From an uncultured Sutterella sp. (GTDB lineage: Bacteria > Pseudomonadota > Gammaproteobacteria > Burkholderiales > Burkholderiaceae_F), in contig UQYG01000001.1 of assembly GCA_900545275.1 (NCBI GenBank), positions 124,001 through 188,000 of the forward strand: 64,000 bases of DNA, in the 5' to 3' direction. A program made the position numbers and the translations under genes. The notes under the pieces are model-generated. The model saw only the letters and a program-made list of their open reading frames with translations. It ran no database searches and was not told where the DNA came from. This document shows positions 46,583 to 55,610 of this stretch, piece after piece. Positions within the stretch are counted from its first letter, which is position 1; the number at the start of each line of letters is the position of its first letter.

Positions 46583-47077
46583 TCAGCGGGGAAGCGTCAT
46601 GGCGCGGGCCTTGGCGTTTTGCTCGCGGCGGAATTGGGCGAGCTTTTCGGCGACGGCCGCGTCGGTGACGGAGAGGATCTGGGCCGCGTAGAGGGCGGCG
46701 TTGGCCGCACCCGCTTCGCCGATCGCGAAGGTCGCGACGGGAACGCCCTTGGGCATCTGAACGATGGAGTGCAGGCTGTCGACGCCGCGCAGGTACTTGG
46801 AGGGAACCGGAACGCCGCAGACGGGGAGCGTGCACTTGGCGGCGATCATGCCTGGGAGATGGGCGGCGCCGCCAGCCCCCGCGATGATCACCTTGAGGCC
46901 GCGGTCGCGGGCCGTTTCGGCGTATTCGAACATTTCGTCGGGCATGCGGTGAGCGCTCACGACGCGCGCTTCGAAGGGAATCCCCATCAGGTCGAGCATG
47001 TCGGCGGCGTTTTTCATCACCTCCCAGTCGGAATTGCTGCCCATAACGATGCCGACGAGCGGAGCGGAGTGTTCCAT
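46583..47077 (-). CDS. purE: 5-(carboxyamino)imidazole ribonucleotide mutase
   Basis: Converts N5-CAIR to CAIR in purine synthesis. The 164-residue protein has the class I PurE core: [35 protein letters not shown] and [17 protein letters not shown]. The start at 47077 has AGAGG 8 nt upstream; the open frame extends upstream without homology. It lies between purC and purK, all in one direction. Confidence 0.97.
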   Translation of the reverse strand: MEHSAPLVGIVMGSNSDWEVMKNAADMLDLMGIPFEARVVSAHRMPDEMFEYAETARDRGLKVIIAGAGGAAHLPGMIAAKCTLPVCGVPVPSKYLRGVDSLHSIVQMPKGVPVATFAIGEAGAANAALYAAQILSVTDAAVAEKLAQFRREQNAKARAMTLPR

Positions 47078-47175
47078 GGCGAAACCTCTTACAGAATAAA
47101 AATCAATGAAAAGAGAAAACTTTCGGAAGGGGTCCGACGGGACGCCTTTCGAAGGTTCTTCCTTTGCGGAGACGG

Positions 47176-47200
47176 AAACGGGGCGCACGGCGCCCCGTTT
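47176..47200 (-). other. Hairpin between purC and purE
   Basis: AAACGGGGCGC (47176-47186) pairs perfectly with GCGCCCCGTTT (47190-47200). The minus strand continues CCGTCTCC, with no T-run, so it is unlikely to terminate well. About 100 nt of AT-richer sequence separate it from purE. Confidence 0.6.
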
Positions 47201-47214
47201 CGTGGATTCGGACC

Positions 47215-48105
47215 TTATTCGATGTCCGTACCGGCCAAGCGGCGAAGCGCTTCGCGATACTTGTCGGCCGTCTTCTCGATGATTTCGGCCGGGGCGCGCG
47301 GCGCAGGCGGGGTCTTGTCCCAGGGCTGCGCTTCGAGCCAGTCGCGGATGAACTGCTTGTCAAAGCTCGGGGGCGACATGCCGACTTCGTAGCTTTCGGC
47401 CGGCCAGAAGCGGCTCGAATCGGGCGTCAGGACTTCGTCCATGAGGAGGACGTTGCCGTCGGCGTCGAGACCGAATTCGAACTTCGTGTCGGCGATGATG
47501 ATGCCCTTCGTCGCGGCGTATTCGGAGGCGCGGCGATAGAGTTCGAGCGTGGCGCTGCGGATCTTGTTGGCGACTTCTTCACCGTAGAGTTCGACGACGC
47601 GCTCGAAGGTAATGTTTTCGTCGTGCGTGCCGACGGCGGCCTTGCCGGCGGGGGTGAAGATCGGTTCGGGGAGCTTTTCGCCCATGCGCAGACCTTCGGG
47701 GAGCTTGATGCCGCAGACGGCGCCCGTCTGGCAGTACTCCTTCCAGCCGCCGCCGATCAGATAGCCGCGCGCGACGCACTCGACGAGGATGGGCTTCAGA
47801 CGCTTGGCGACGACGGCGCGGCCGCGCACCTGATCGCGTTCCTCGGGCGCGACGACGGTTTCCGGATCGATCCCGGTGAGGTGATTGGGCAGAACGCCGT
47901 CGAGCTTCTTGAACCAGAAGTCGGTAATGGCGGTGAGAACCTTGCCCTTGCCGGGGATCGGGTCGTCAAGGATGACGTCGAAGGCGGAAATGCGGTCGGT
48001 GGCGATGATGAGGAGTTTGTCGTCGCCGACGGCATAGCTTTCGCGCACCTTGCCGCTGTATACGCGGGGCAGGGACGTGATGGTCGTCTTGGAAAGACCG
48101 GTCAT
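47215..48105 (-). CDS. purC: Phosphoribosylaminoimidazole-succinocarboxamide synthase (SAICAR synthetase)
   Basis: Joins aspartate to CAIR in purine synthesis; purB acts on the product. The 296-residue protein is the long form found in yeast-like and many proteobacterial enzymes, with [30 protein letters not shown] at the start and the signature [35 protein letters not shown] precedes the ATG at 48105 at good spacing. Confidence 0.97.
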   Translation of the reverse strand: MTGLSKTTITSLPRVYSGKVRESYAVGDDKLLIIATDRISAFDVILDDPIPGKGKVLTAITDFWFKKLDGVLPNHLTGIDPETVVAPEERDQVRGRAVVAKRLKPILVECVARGYLIGGGWKEYCQTGAVCGIKLPEGLRMGEKLPEPIFTPAGKAAVGTHDENITFERVVELYGEEVANKIRSATLELYRRASEYAATKGIIIADTKFEFGLDADGNVLLMDEVLTPDSSRFWPAESYEVGMSPPSFDKQFIRDWLEAQPWDKTPPAPRAPAEIIEKTADKYREALRRLAGTDIE

Positions 48106-48170
48106 GTGTTGCTCTCCCAGAGAGATAGTCAAATCGGACGGAGAGATTGTACCGCGTTGACGATCCGCGC

Positions 48171-48581
48171 TCAGAGGAAGAGCCCCAAAACTGCGGGAAG
48201 CGCGATGAAAAGCCAGGTGAGTCCGAGAATGAGGCAGGCGATGAGGACGGCGGCGCTCCCCAAATCCTTGGCGCGGCCGCTCAGAGGGTGGATTTCCGGT
48301 CCGATTCGGTCGACGACGGCCTCGACGGCGGAGTTGAGGAGTTCCACCAGAACAAGGAGCAGGAGCGAGAGGATGAGAAGAAGCTTCTCGACCCCCGTCA
48401 CGGGGAGAAGGAGCGCCACGGGCGTCAGCACGATCGTGAGCATCGCCTCCTCGCGGAAGGCGGCTTCATTTTGCCAGGCGGCGCGAAAGCCCTGAAGGGA
48501 ATAGCCGAAGGCGTTCAGAAGGCGGCGAAGTCCCGTTTTCCCTTTGAGCGCGTTGGCGTCTTGTGGTTTTTCGTTCGTCAT
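48171..48581 (-). CDS. dgkA: Diacylglycerol kinase (prokaryotic DgkA)
   Basis: Small integral membrane kinase that recycles diacylglycerol to phosphatidic acid. The 136-residue protein has a short basic cytoplasmic start, three membrane helices, and the DgkA signature [15 protein letters not shown] with [13 protein letters not shown]. Slightly longer than E. coli DgkA (122). It lies between fba and purC, with a terminator 11-16 nt before its start codon. Confidence 0.95.
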   Translation of the reverse strand: MTNEKPQDANALKGKTGLRRLLNAFGYSLQGFRAAWQNEAAFREEAMLTIVLTPVALLLPVTGVEKLLLILSLLLLVLVELLNSAVEAVVDRIGPEIHPLSGRAKDLGSAAVLIACLILGLTWLFIALPAVLGLFL

Positions 48582-48592
48582 GAAGCAAAGCC

Positions 48593-48629
48593 TAAACGAA
48601 AACGCGCGCTTGTTGCGTCAAGCGCGCGT
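48593..48629 (-). terminator. Intrinsic terminator between fba and dgkA
   Basis: ACGCGCGCTTG (48602-48612) pairs perfectly with CAAGCGCGCGT (48619-48629). The minus strand continues TTTTCGTTT, ending close to the dgkA start. Confidence 0.85.
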
Positions 48630-48647
48630 CTCGGAGTTGTCGTTACG

Positions 48648-49712
48648 TCAAATCACGTTCGCTTTGAGCGTGCCGTCGGCGTAAAGCGCGGCCATGCGGT
48701 CGAGCGAGACGGGCTTGATCTTGGCGCCCTGGCCTTCGCAGCCGAACTCGAGGTAGCGGCGCTTGCAGAGTTCCGTGGCGGCCTTGCGGGCTACCTTGAG
48801 GAATTCGCGCGGGTCGAACTTCGAGGGATTTTCGACGAGGAAGCGGCGCACGGCCGCCGTCATGGCAAGACGGATGTCCGTGTCGATGTTGACCTTGCGC
48901 ACGCCGTGCTGAATGGCCTTCTGAATTTCTTCGACGGGCACGCCGTAGGTTTCGCGCATGTCGCCGCCGAATTCGCGGATTTCGGCGAGGTATTCCTGCG
49001 GAACCGAAGAAGAGCCGTGCATGACGAGGTGGGTGTTCGGGAGGCGTTCGTGAATTTCACGCACGCGGTCGATCGAGAGGATTTCCCCGGTGGGCTTGCG
49101 CGTGAACTTGTAGGCGCCGTGCGAGGTGCCGATGGCGATGGCGAGTGCGTCGATCTGGGTGGCCTTCACGAAGTCGGCCGCCTGATCGGGGTCCGTGAGG
49201 AGCTGTTCGCGCGTCATCTTGCTGTCGGTGCCGTGACCGTCTTCCTTGTCGCCGCGCATCGTTTCGAGCGACCCGAGACAACCGAGCTCGCCTTCGACGG
49301 AAACGCCGATGCAGTGGGCCATTTCCACGACGCGGCGCGTCACGTCGACGTTGTATTCATAGGTGGAGATCGTCTTGCCGTCGGACATGAGGGAGCCGTC
49401 CATCATGACGGACGTGAAGCCCGAGCGCATGGCGCCCTGGCAGACGGCCGGGCTCTGACCGTGGTCCTGGTGCATGCAGACGGGAACGTCGGGATAAGCT
49501 TCGACGGCGGCGGAGATGAGGTGACGCAGGAACTGTTCGCCGGCATACTTGCGGGCCCCGGCGGAGGCCTGCATGATGACGGGGGCGCCGACTTCGCTCG
49601 CGGCGGCCATGATGGCCTGAACCTGTTCGAGGTTGTTGACGTTGAAGGCGGGCACGCCGTAGCCGTTTTCGGCGGCGTGATCGAGCAATTGACGCATGGA
49701 AACGAGGGCCAT
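48648..49712 (-). CDS. fba: Fructose-bisphosphate aldolase class II, Calvin-cycle subtype
   Basis: Zinc-dependent aldolase of glycolysis and gluconeogenesis. The 354-residue protein is of the CbbA/FbaA subtype: [30 protein letters not shown] at the start, the zinc site [21 protein letters not shown] and [22 protein letters not shown] ribosome-binding site precedes the ATG. A TTGACG-N18-TATACA promoter lies about 70 nt upstream, and an intrinsic terminator lies between promoter and start codon. No RuBisCO or phosphoribulokinase is in view, so the subtype name does not imply carbon fixation. Confidence 0.97.
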   Translation of the reverse strand: MALVSMRQLLDHAAENGYGVPAFNVNNLEQVQAIMAAASEVGAPVIMQASAGARKYAGEQFLRHLISAAVEAYPDVPVCMHQDHGQSPAVCQGAMRSGFTSVMMDGSLMSDGKTISTYEYNVDVTRRVVEMAHCIGVSVEGELGCLGSLETMRGDKEDGHGTDSKMTREQLLTDPDQAADFVKATQIDALAIAIGTSHGAYKFTRKPTGEILSIDRVREIHERLPNTHLVMHGSSSVPQEYLAEIREFGGDMRETYGVPVEEIQKAIQHGVRKVNIDTDIRLAMTAAVRRFLVENPSKFDPREFLKVARKAATELCKRRYLEFGCEGQGAKIKPVSLDRMAALYADGTLKANVI

Positions 49713-49731
49713 GGCGGGAAACTCCGATCTA

Positions 49732-49765
49732 GAAAAAAGAGAAAAGGGACGGCGGGACGCCGTCC
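49732..49765 (-). terminator. Intrinsic terminator inside the fba leader
   Basis: GGACGGCG (49747-49754) pairs perfectly with CGCCGTCC (49758-49765). The minus strand continues CTTTTCTCTTTTTT and the fba start codon is 19 nt beyond. It would end the upstream sulfurtransferase transcript, but it also lies downstream of the likely fba promoter. Confidence 0.88.
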
Positions 49766-49781
49766 TGTTGTTAGTTCGAAT

Positions 49782-49811
49782 TGTATAGGGAAAGAGAGGG
49801 GCGTGCGTCAA
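49782..49811 (-). promoter_or_regulatory. Sigma-70-like promoter for fba
   Basis: On the minus strand TTGACG (49806-49811) and TATACA (49782-49787) are 18 bp apart, in the sequence TATACAAT. Transcription would start near 49775, so the terminator at 49732-49765 would be in the leader. Confidence 0.6.
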
Positions 49812-50620
49812 CGGGGCATGCTCTCGCCGCTCTCTCCGATCGTCGATCTCACGCACCACTCGGACCAGGACCCGGGATAGAGCCCCGCATAGGGGAGGCC
49901 GGCGAGACGCGCGGCGAAGATCGTGAGCGAAGCGGCGATGCCGGAGCCGCAGTAGTGAAGGACCGGCCGGTCGTCTCCCCGGAGCGTCTCGGCGAAAACC
50001 GCGCGGATTTCTTCGGGGGAGCGCAGGCGTCCGTCCTTCAGAAGCCGCGAGGCGGGGAGGCTTACGGAACCCGGAATGCGTCCGGGCCGGGCGTCGACGG
50101 GTTCGGAAAGGCCTAACCAGCGGTCGTGCGGTCGGGCGTCGAGAAGCGCGTGCGAGTCCTTGCGGAAGATCTCGAGCGTTTCCTCAAAAGTGAAGACGCC
50201 CGCGGGATCCTGCTCGAGGGGAGAGAACGCCTTGGCAGGCCGTCGGACGGGCTTTTCGGCCGTCTCGAGTCCGAGCCGCGTCCAGAGGGCGAAGCCTCCG
50301 TCAAGAAGCGCCGCCTTGGGAAAGCCCGAGAGAAGCGAAGCATACCAGGCGCGGGCGGCCGAGCCCATGCCGCCCTCGTCGTAGAAGACGACGGTGTCCC
50401 CGGGCGCGACGCCGATCGATGCGAGGAAGCTTCGGACTTCCCGGACGTCCTTCCAAGGATTGCGTCCGCGGCCGGGCTCGCCCCGGTCGACGAAGGAGGG
50501 GCATAGCGGCGCATGAAGGGCGCCGGGGATAAAGCGATCGGGGGCGGGACGCACGTCGACGAGGACGGCGTCGGGGGTTTCTCGAAGCGCTTCGGGAGAG
50601 AAAAGAAGAGTGTTCGTCAT
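49808..50620 (-). CDS. Thiosulfate/3-mercaptopyruvate sulfurtransferase (rhodanese family)
   Basis: Two-domain rhodanese that moves sulfane sulfur to cyanide or thiol acceptors. The 270-residue protein has an inactive N-terminal rhodanese domain ([28 protein letters not shown]) and an active C-terminal one with the loop YCGSGIAAS, whose Cys is catalytic. The loop is closer to bacterial SseA-type enzymes (CGSG) than to classic rhodanese. Its start overlaps the amidase stop codon (ATGA). Confidence 0.9.
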   Translation of the reverse strand: MTNTLLFSPEALRETPDAVLVDVRPAPDRFIPGALHAPLCPSFVDRGEPGRGRNPWKDVREVRSFLASIGVAPGDTVVFYDEGGMGSAARAWYASLLSGFPKAALLDGGFALWTRLGLETAEKPVRRPAKAFSPLEQDPAGVFTFEETLEIFRKDSHALLDARPHDRWLGLSEPVDARPGRIPGSVSLPASRLLKDGRLRSPEEIRAVFAETLRGDDRPVLHYCGSGIAASLTIFAARLAGLPYAGLYPGSWSEWCVRSTIGESGESMPR

Positions 50621-51966
50621 GATGAAGTCAGTACGCTCGGGTTGGCCGCGAGCTGCTTTTTGATGCCCTTGAGAATGGCGCGGGCGATTTTGCGCTGGTG
50701 AGTGCGGTTTTTGAGGAGGCGCTCCTCCTGCGGGTTCGAGATGAAGGCGGTTTCGACGAGAATCGACGGAATTCCCTGGCCCTTCAAAACGGCGAAGCCC
50801 GCCTGCTCGACCTTTTCCTTGTGAAGACGGTTGATTTTCTTCATTTCGGCGAGCACCGCGGCGCCGAGTCCGAGGCTGTAGGAAATGGTCCAGGAACTCG
50901 TCATGTCGATCAGAACGCTCGCGACGGTCTTGTCGACGTTGGCGATGTTCACGCCGCCGATCAAGTCGGATTCGTTCTGACGCTGAGCGAGCCACCGGGC
51001 CGAAGCGCTCGTCGCGCCCCGCTGCGAAAGCGCAAAGACGGAGGAGCCCCGCGCGGAACTCTTCACCCAGGCGTCGGCATGGATGCTGACGAGCAGATGG
51101 GCCCGGGCCTTTCGCGCGATCGCGACGCGGCCGCCGAGACTCACGAAGTGGTCCGAAGAGCGCGTGAGAATGGCGCGCATGTCGGGCTCCTTGTTGATTT
51201 CGGCGGCGAGGAGCTTCCCGATCGAGAGTACGACGTCCTTTTCGCGCGTCTTGTTGCGGCCGATCGCACCGGGGTCTTCGCCCCCGTGGCCCGGGTCGAC
51301 CACGACGATGAGGCGGGACTTTTTCTTGGACGGCTGCCTGGCGGGTTTCTTGGAGGGCTTCTTGTCCTCCTTCGCCGTCGTCACGGGCGGCTTCTTCGAA
51401 GGCGTTTCGGGCTCCTTCGACGGTTCGGGCTTTTTCCCGTTTTCGAGATCCGCAAGCAGTGCGGCGAGCGGATCGTCGTCAAGGTCGGCGTCCTCCTCCC
51501 CTTCGGCGACGCCCGCAAGAATCTTGCTGATGGGGTCGACGGGGACGGCGGGATAGAGGTCGAAGACGAGGCGGTACTTGTAGTTCGCGAAGGGCTTCAA
51601 CTGAAAGACCTCGGGCTTGACGTCCGCTTTGAGGTCCATAACGAGGCGCACGATGCCGGGTTGGTATTGCCCGATGCGCATCGCCTGAATGTAGGGGTCG
51701 TCCGCCTTGACGGCTTCGATCTGCTTTTTGAGCGAGGCCGTGAATTCGAGGCCTTCGATGTCGACCACGAGCCGAAGCGGGCGCGAGGAGCGAACGAAGA
51801 AGTACTTGAACTGGAGCGGTCCGTCGTGCTCGAGCGTGACGCGCGTATATTCCTGCGCGGGCCACATGCGTACGGCGACCATCTGGGCGCCGCGCGCGAA
51901 GTCCGCGGGCAAAAAGGAAAAGAGGAGCGTCCCGGCGGCGCCGGCGATCAGTTCGCGGCGTCGCAT
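50617..51966 (-). CDS. amiC: N-acetylmuramoyl-L-alanine amidase (AmiC type) with Tat signal and AMIN domain
   Basis: Periplasmic zinc amidase that splits septal peptidoglycan during cell separation. The 449-residue protein starts at 51966 with a twin-arginine signal (MRRRELIAGAAGTLLF). An AMIN domain follows (residues about 30-140), then an acidic and Lys/Pro-rich linker and the Amidase_3 domain (VVVDPGHGGEDPGAIG, zinc Glu in RETAF-like VETAFISNPQEE, SIHADAW). This is the AmiC/AmiA layout. It overlaps tsaE by 19 nt. Confidence 0.94.
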   Translation of the reverse strand: MRRRELIAGAAGTLLFSFLPADFARGAQMVAVRMWPAQEYTRVTLEHDGPLQFKYFFVRSSRPLRLVVDIEGLEFTASLKKQIEAVKADDPYIQAMRIGQYQPGIVRLVMDLKADVKPEVFQLKPFANYKYRLVFDLYPAVPVDPISKILAGVAEGEEDADLDDDPLAALLADLENGKKPEPSKEPETPSKKPPVTTAKEDKKPSKKPARQPSKKKSRLIVVVDPGHGGEDPGAIGRNKTREKDVVLSIGKLLAAEINKEPDMRAILTRSSDHFVSLGGRVAIARKARAHLLVSIHADAWVKSSARGSSVFALSQRGATSASARWLAQRQNESDLIGGVNIANVDKTVASVLIDMTSSWTISYSLGLGAAVLAEMKKINRLHKEKVEQAGFAVLKGQGIPSILVETAFISNPQEERLLKNRTHQRKIARAILKGIKKQLAANPSVLTSS

Positions 51967-52451
51967 GCCAGGGCCTCGAAAAGAAGCTTGCCGCAGGGAG
52001 TGAGGGCACGAAGACGCGCTCGTCGGCCGAGTCCGTCTTGTTCGAGCTCGATCACGGCGTCGGCGTCGGGGAGATAGGGGAGCGCCTTTTCGCTCCACTC
52101 CGTCACGGCGAGGGTGCCCGGCGCGAAATCGTCGCGAAAGCCCGCGTCTTCGAATTCGATCGGATCTTCGAAGCGGTAGAAGTCAAAGTGCGCGAGCGTC
52201 ACGCCCCAGACGGGATAGGTTTCGACGAGCGAAAACGTGGGACTCTTGACCGGACCCGCAAATCCCGCGGCGCGCAGCATCGCGCGCACGAGCGAAGTCT
52301 TGCCCGCGCCGAGATTGCCTTCGAGACGCAGCGCAAAACCCTTTTCCCGCAGCAGATCGGCGTGCCGGGCGAAGGCGTCGGCCAGCCGGGCGCCGAGGCG
52401 GTCGGTGTCTTCCGGCGTCGGAAGGGCAAGGGTCAAAACGGATTCGGACAC
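51948..52451 (-). CDS. tsaE: tRNA threonylcarbamoyladenosine biosynthesis ATPase TsaE
   Basis: ATPase of the TsaBDE complex that makes t6A37 in tRNA. The 167-residue protein has the P-loop LEGNLGAGKTSLVRAML and KSPTFSLVETY, plus HFDFYRF and VTEWSEKA, all typical. Start taken as GTG 52451, which has AGG at correct spacing; a TTG at 52466 is the alternative. The order tsaE-amiC is common in proteobacteria. A TACAAT -10-like box lies at 52484-52489 on the minus strand. Confidence 0.94.
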   Translation of the reverse strand: MSESVLTLALPTPEDTDRLGARLADAFARHADLLREKGFALRLEGNLGAGKTSLVRAMLRAAGFAGPVKSPTFSLVETYPVWGVTLAHFDFYRFEDPIEFEDAGFRDDFAPGTLAVTEWSEKALPYLPDADAVIELEQDGLGRRARLRALTPCGKLLFEALACDAAN

Positions 52452-52580
52452 GGAACACCTGTTCAAATGGAGAAAGAAGGATCATTGTAAGCGACGCGGA
52501 GGACCGCACGGCCTCTTTCGCACGCAAAGACGTGCAACGATCTGGTACAAACTACAGATGTAACTAGTTGTAAACAACTC

Positions 52581-52609
52581 TTGCCTTTTTCGGATGGTTC
52601 CTGCATAAT
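52581..52609 (+). promoter_or_regulatory. Promoter of tRNA-Thr
   Basis: TTGCCT (52581-52586) and CATAAT (52604-52609) are 17 bp apart. A short inverted repeat AGTTGT/ACAACT (52566-52579) lies just upstream of the -35 box. Confidence 0.8.
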
Positions 52610-52654
52610 TCCAATTCTCCGATGAGCACTGCTCGACGGAGAACAAAATGGAAA

Positions 52655-52730
52655 GCCGGAGTAGCTCAGCTGGTAGAGCAGCGCATTCGTAATGCGAAGG
52701 TCGGGAGTTCAAATCTCTTCTCCGGCACCA
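52655..52730 (+). tRNA. tRNA-Thr (anticodon CGT)
   Basis: A complete 76-nt cloverleaf. The acceptor arms GCCGGAG and CTCCGGC pair perfectly, the D arm is GCTC/GAGC, the anticodon loop is TTCGTAA giving anticodon CGT for ACG codons, and the T loop is TTCAAAT. The 3' CCA is encoded. It has its own promoter and a strong terminator, so it is a single-gene unit. Confidence 0.97.
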
Positions 52731-52740
52731 TCAAATTAAG

Positions 52741-52778
52741 AGGTCTAAAACAAGTTTCTTGTTTTAGACCTTTTTTTT
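52741..52778 (+). terminator. Intrinsic terminator after tRNA-Thr
   Basis: A perfect 14-bp stem (AGGTCTAAAACAAG with CTTGTTTTAGACCT) around a TTT loop is followed by eight T. One of the strongest terminators in the window. Confidence 0.95.
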
Positions 52779-52817
52779 CCTCCGGCGGCGGAAAATCTCT
52801 CCGTCGTCCGCCGTTTT

Positions 52818-52853
52818 CGAAAAGCGCCCGACCGGGAAACCGGCCGGGCGCTT
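52818..52853 (-). terminator. Terminator after the DUF748 gene
   Basis: A 14-bp stem with one mismatch (52822-52835 with 52840-52853; arms begin AAGCGCCCG) has a GAAA loop. On the minus strand a short TTTT follows. Confidence 0.8.
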
Positions 52854-52873
52854 CGTCAAAAGATCTCTTCGCG

Positions 52874-55384
52874 TCAGCGTGCGGTCGTCTTTTCGGCGCT
52901 CGCAGTCTTGTCGTCCGCGGTCTTCTTCGCGATCGCGTCGTTCAACGCGTCGACGATGCCCTTGGCGAGGGCGTCGCGGTCGAGCCCCGCCGCGGAAACG
53001 CGGCCGTTTTCATACTGGAGGTCGTTCAAGGTGATGCGCGCGTTCAAGACCTTGTTGACTTTCCCCGCCTGCTTTTCAAGTCCTTTTTTGCCGGTGAGCG
53101 CTCCGAAGATCGAAGCGATCTCCGCGACCTTTTCAATCTGCTTCGTTTCCTTGGTGCCGGGCTTCTCGATGACGAGCGTCTTCACCGCGGCGCGAAGCGG
53201 CTCCTTCGTGTCGACATCCATTCCCGTGAGGCGCAGCCCGTTCAGGGTCGCAAGCGACTTGTTGCCTGCGTCGACGAGGTCGAACTTCGTGAGCGAAGCG
53301 TCGCCCTTCCACGCAACCGTCGGCGTGTCCTTCGGCATGTCGAGCGTCAGATCACCCGCAACGTTGAGGGTGCCCGATTTCGCGCCGTAGCCCGCGAATT
53401 TTCTCGCAAGCGGCGAGAAGGGCGAGAGCTGCAGATTCTTCATCGTGAGCGCGAGCTCCGCGTCGACGGGGTTCACGCCCGCCTTCCCGCTGACGGAAAG
53501 GGAGCCGCCCGCCACGTTGGCCGAGAGCGAAAGATCGCCCTTCTTTCCCTTTTCGGACGAAAACTTCTGCGCGGAAGCCTGAAGCTTCGAAATCGAAAGC
53601 GCGGTCTGCGGAGAGGTCGTCTGGTCCTTGTAGTTGACCGTGGCGTTTCGCAGCGTCGCCTTGCCGAGCGACCAGTTCCAGGGGGCCGCAACGTCCGCCC
53701 GGGCGAGCTTGTCGGTCTTGGGAGCGTCCTCCTTCTTCTCGGAAGCGTCGCCTCCGACGAAGGGAAGGTTGAGGCCCGACTTCGTGTTGCGCAGATTCAC
53801 CATGACGTTGTCAAAGAGCACCGTGTCGACCGCGACGCTGCGCTTGGCGAGGTCGAAGGCGCTCACGGCCACGTTGGCGTTCCGCAGCGACAGCAGCGTG
53901 TCGAGACGGTTCTTTACGGTGACGCGCGTGAGCGTGAGGTTGCCGCTTGCGGTCGTGTTGGCTTCGTCGTGACGGGCGTTGACCGTGAAGTTCGCCAGGC
54001 CCGCGACGTCAAGCCCCGTGGCGGTCTGTACGTAGCCCGCCGCCTGGCGGAAATTGATCTTGTCTCCGGAGAGACTCGCCGCCACCTTGAGGGGAGAGAG
54101 AGACACCGTGCCCTTGAGGTTGGTCGTACCGTCAAGCACCCGCGCCGAGAGCGCAAAGCCCGCGGGGGCGGCCCCTTCGGCCGAAGTGAGTTTCGTGAGG
54201 TCCGCCTTGAGGTTGGAGACCGTCATGTCGACGGCAGGCCGGACCTTGCCGTCGTGCCAGGTGAGGGTGCCGTTTTGAACGGAAAGGGCGCCGAGCGACC
54301 AGGCCCAGGACTGAGAGGACGATTCGGCGTTCTTCGGGGCGGTTTCCTTCGGGGCCGCCCCGTTCGACGCGGAGGTGACCGCCGCGAGGACGCCTTCGCC
54401 CATCGCGAGGTTGGCCTTGGGGCTTTCGATCGCGACGGCGTTGATGTCGATCTTCTGTCCGATCGGATCGATTTTCTTTGCGTCGACCGTAAGCGACTTG
54501 GCGCTCAAAAGCAGAGCGTCCTTTCCCGCGACGCGCTGCTCGACGAGCACGTCGTCGAGTCCCACCTTCCCCGAGACGAGAAGCTGTGCGGGGTTGCCGC
54601 CCGTGGGGTTGCGGAATACGAGCGAAAGGTCGCTCGTGAGAAGTCCCTTTTCCAAATGCGCCGGCGCCGTGCGCAGGGCCGGGACGAGGGCGAGGAGCGG
54701 AACGACGTCGAGTTTCGAGACGGTGAGGCGAAGCTGCGCTTCGAGCGACTGTCCGAAGGGGCGGGTCGAACCCGTCGCGACGATCGGCGTGCCGTTCAAT
54801 TTGAGCGAAAGTTTCGGCGTGACGATGCTCTCGCGCTCGGCGGGCAGGGTGCTCACGAAGGGGAGCGCGAGGGTCAGGTCCTCGATTTTCTCATCGATCC
54901 CGCGCGTTTTGTCGACGAAGTGAAGCGACGTGTCCGAAACGTTCACGTTGTAGACCGCGAAGGCTGGCAGGGCCGAGTCGGCCGCCGTTTCGGCGGGCGC
55001 GTCCTTCGATTCGTACTTTTCGGCCTCCTTGAGATTCTCGTCCGACCAGGTGAGCGTGCCGTGCAGACCCTTGACGGTCACCTCCTCGATGACGGGGGCC
55101 ATGTTGGTGAGGGTCGCGCCGCTAGCGTCCACCGAGAGTTCGTCGAGCGTGAGAAAGTACCCGGCGCCCTCCTGACTCTTGATGGAGAGACCCTCGAGTT
55201 CGAAACGCCAGGTCCAGGGATTGAAGCGGATGTCCTTCACCGCGACGGTGCGGCCGAGTTCGGCGCTGCCGAAGCGCTCGAGCACGGTTCTCGCGACGTA
55301 GGGAACGCCGAAGTAGCCGAGGCCCGCATAAAGCGCGGCGCCCACGGCGACGGTGATGCCGGAAACTTTCAGAAATTTGGACAT
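52874..55384 (-). CDS. AsmA-like/DUF748 envelope protein
   Basis: Large envelope protein of the AsmA-like superfamily (DUF748 group), probably a bridge-like periplasmic protein anchored in the inner membrane. The 836-residue chain starts at 55384 (MSKFLKVSGITVAVGAALYAGLGYFG, a membrane anchor), followed by the typical VKDIRFNPWTWRFELEGLSI. The rest is repetitive beta-rich sequence with many 'L-x-L-x-G/N' turns and Ala/Lys-rich inserts. DUF748 proteins are often longer (around 1000 or more), so this is a shorter form. A role in lipid transport to the outer membrane is inferred from the superfamily only. Confidence 0.8.
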   Translation of the reverse strand: MSKFLKVSGITVAVGAALYAGLGYFGVPYVARTVLERFGSAELGRTVAVKDIRFNPWTWRFELEGLSIKSQEGAGYFLTLDELSVDASGATLTNMAPVIEEVTVKGLHGTLTWSDENLKEAEKYESKDAPAETAADSALPAFAVYNVNVSDTSLHFVDKTRGIDEKIEDLTLALPFVSTLPAERESIVTPKLSLKLNGTPIVATGSTRPFGQSLEAQLRLTVSKLDVVPLLALVPALRTAPAHLEKGLLTSDLSLVFRNPTGGNPAQLLVSGKVGLDDVLVEQRVAGKDALLLSAKSLTVDAKKIDPIGQKIDINAVAIESPKANLAMGEGVLAAVTSASNGAAPKETAPKNAESSSQSWAWSLGALSVQNGTLTWHDGKVRPAVDMTVSNLKADLTKLTSAEGAAPAGFALSARVLDGTTNLKGTVSLSPLKVAASLSGDKINFRQAAGYVQTATGLDVAGLANFTVNARHDEANTTASGNLTLTRVTVKNRLDTLLSLRNANVAVSAFDLAKRSVAVDTVLFDNVMVNLRNTKSGLNLPFVGGDASEKKEDAPKTDKLARADVAAPWNWSLGKATLRNATVNYKDQTTSPQTALSISKLQASAQKFSSEKGKKGDLSLSANVAGGSLSVSGKAGVNPVDAELALTMKNLQLSPFSPLARKFAGYGAKSGTLNVAGDLTLDMPKDTPTVAWKGDASLTKFDLVDAGNKSLATLNGLRLTGMDVDTKEPLRAAVKTLVIEKPGTKETKQIEKVAEIASIFGALTGKKGLEKQAGKVNKVLNARITLNDLQYENGRVSAAGLDRDALAKGIVDALNDAIAKKTADDKTASAEKTTAR

Positions 55385-55530
55385 GTTGTCGAAAGGCCTG
55401 CAAAGAAGCCGAAGGAAAGAGAGAACGTTAGTTCCCATTATTATCGCGCCGAGGAAAGCGGGGGCGGAAAGAGAAAAAACTTTCCCCGCCCAAACGTGAC
55501 GAAACGTGTCGAAATTTTGACGCCGGCGGC

Positions 55531-55561
55531 TTGACCTTCAAGTTTCTTGAAGGTGTGTAAT
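55531..55561 (+). promoter_or_regulatory. MerR-type promoter/operator of the metal ATPase gene
   Basis: TTGACC (55531-55536) and TGTAAT (55556-55561) are 19 bp apart, the long spacer typical of MerR-family promoters. Inside lies a perfect 9-bp inverted repeat ACCTTCAAG-TTT-CTTGAAGGT (55534-55554), close to CueR/CadR-type operators. No merR-family gene is adjacent. Confidence 0.85.
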
Positions 55562-55610
55562 GACTTCAACATTGAAAAATCGTTTCATGGGAAACGACTC
55601 GGAGAGTTTG

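Noticed and set aside
48648..49712. Evidence for a Calvin cycle from the CbbA-subtype aldolase and fbp
   Set aside because: The subtype is widespread in non-autotrophic proteobacteria, and no RuBisCO or phosphoribulokinase gene is seen.
52622..55534. A 970-codon open frame on the plus strand that starts within the tRNA region
   Set aside because: It runs through tRNA-Thr and antisense to the DUF748 gene. The composition is Arg/Val/Glu-rich with no domain.
55560..55610. ATG at 55560 as start of the metal ATPase
   Set aside because: It overlaps the last bases of the MerR-type -10 box, so it would not be in the mRNA; the ATG at 55611 has a proper Shine-Dalgarno.
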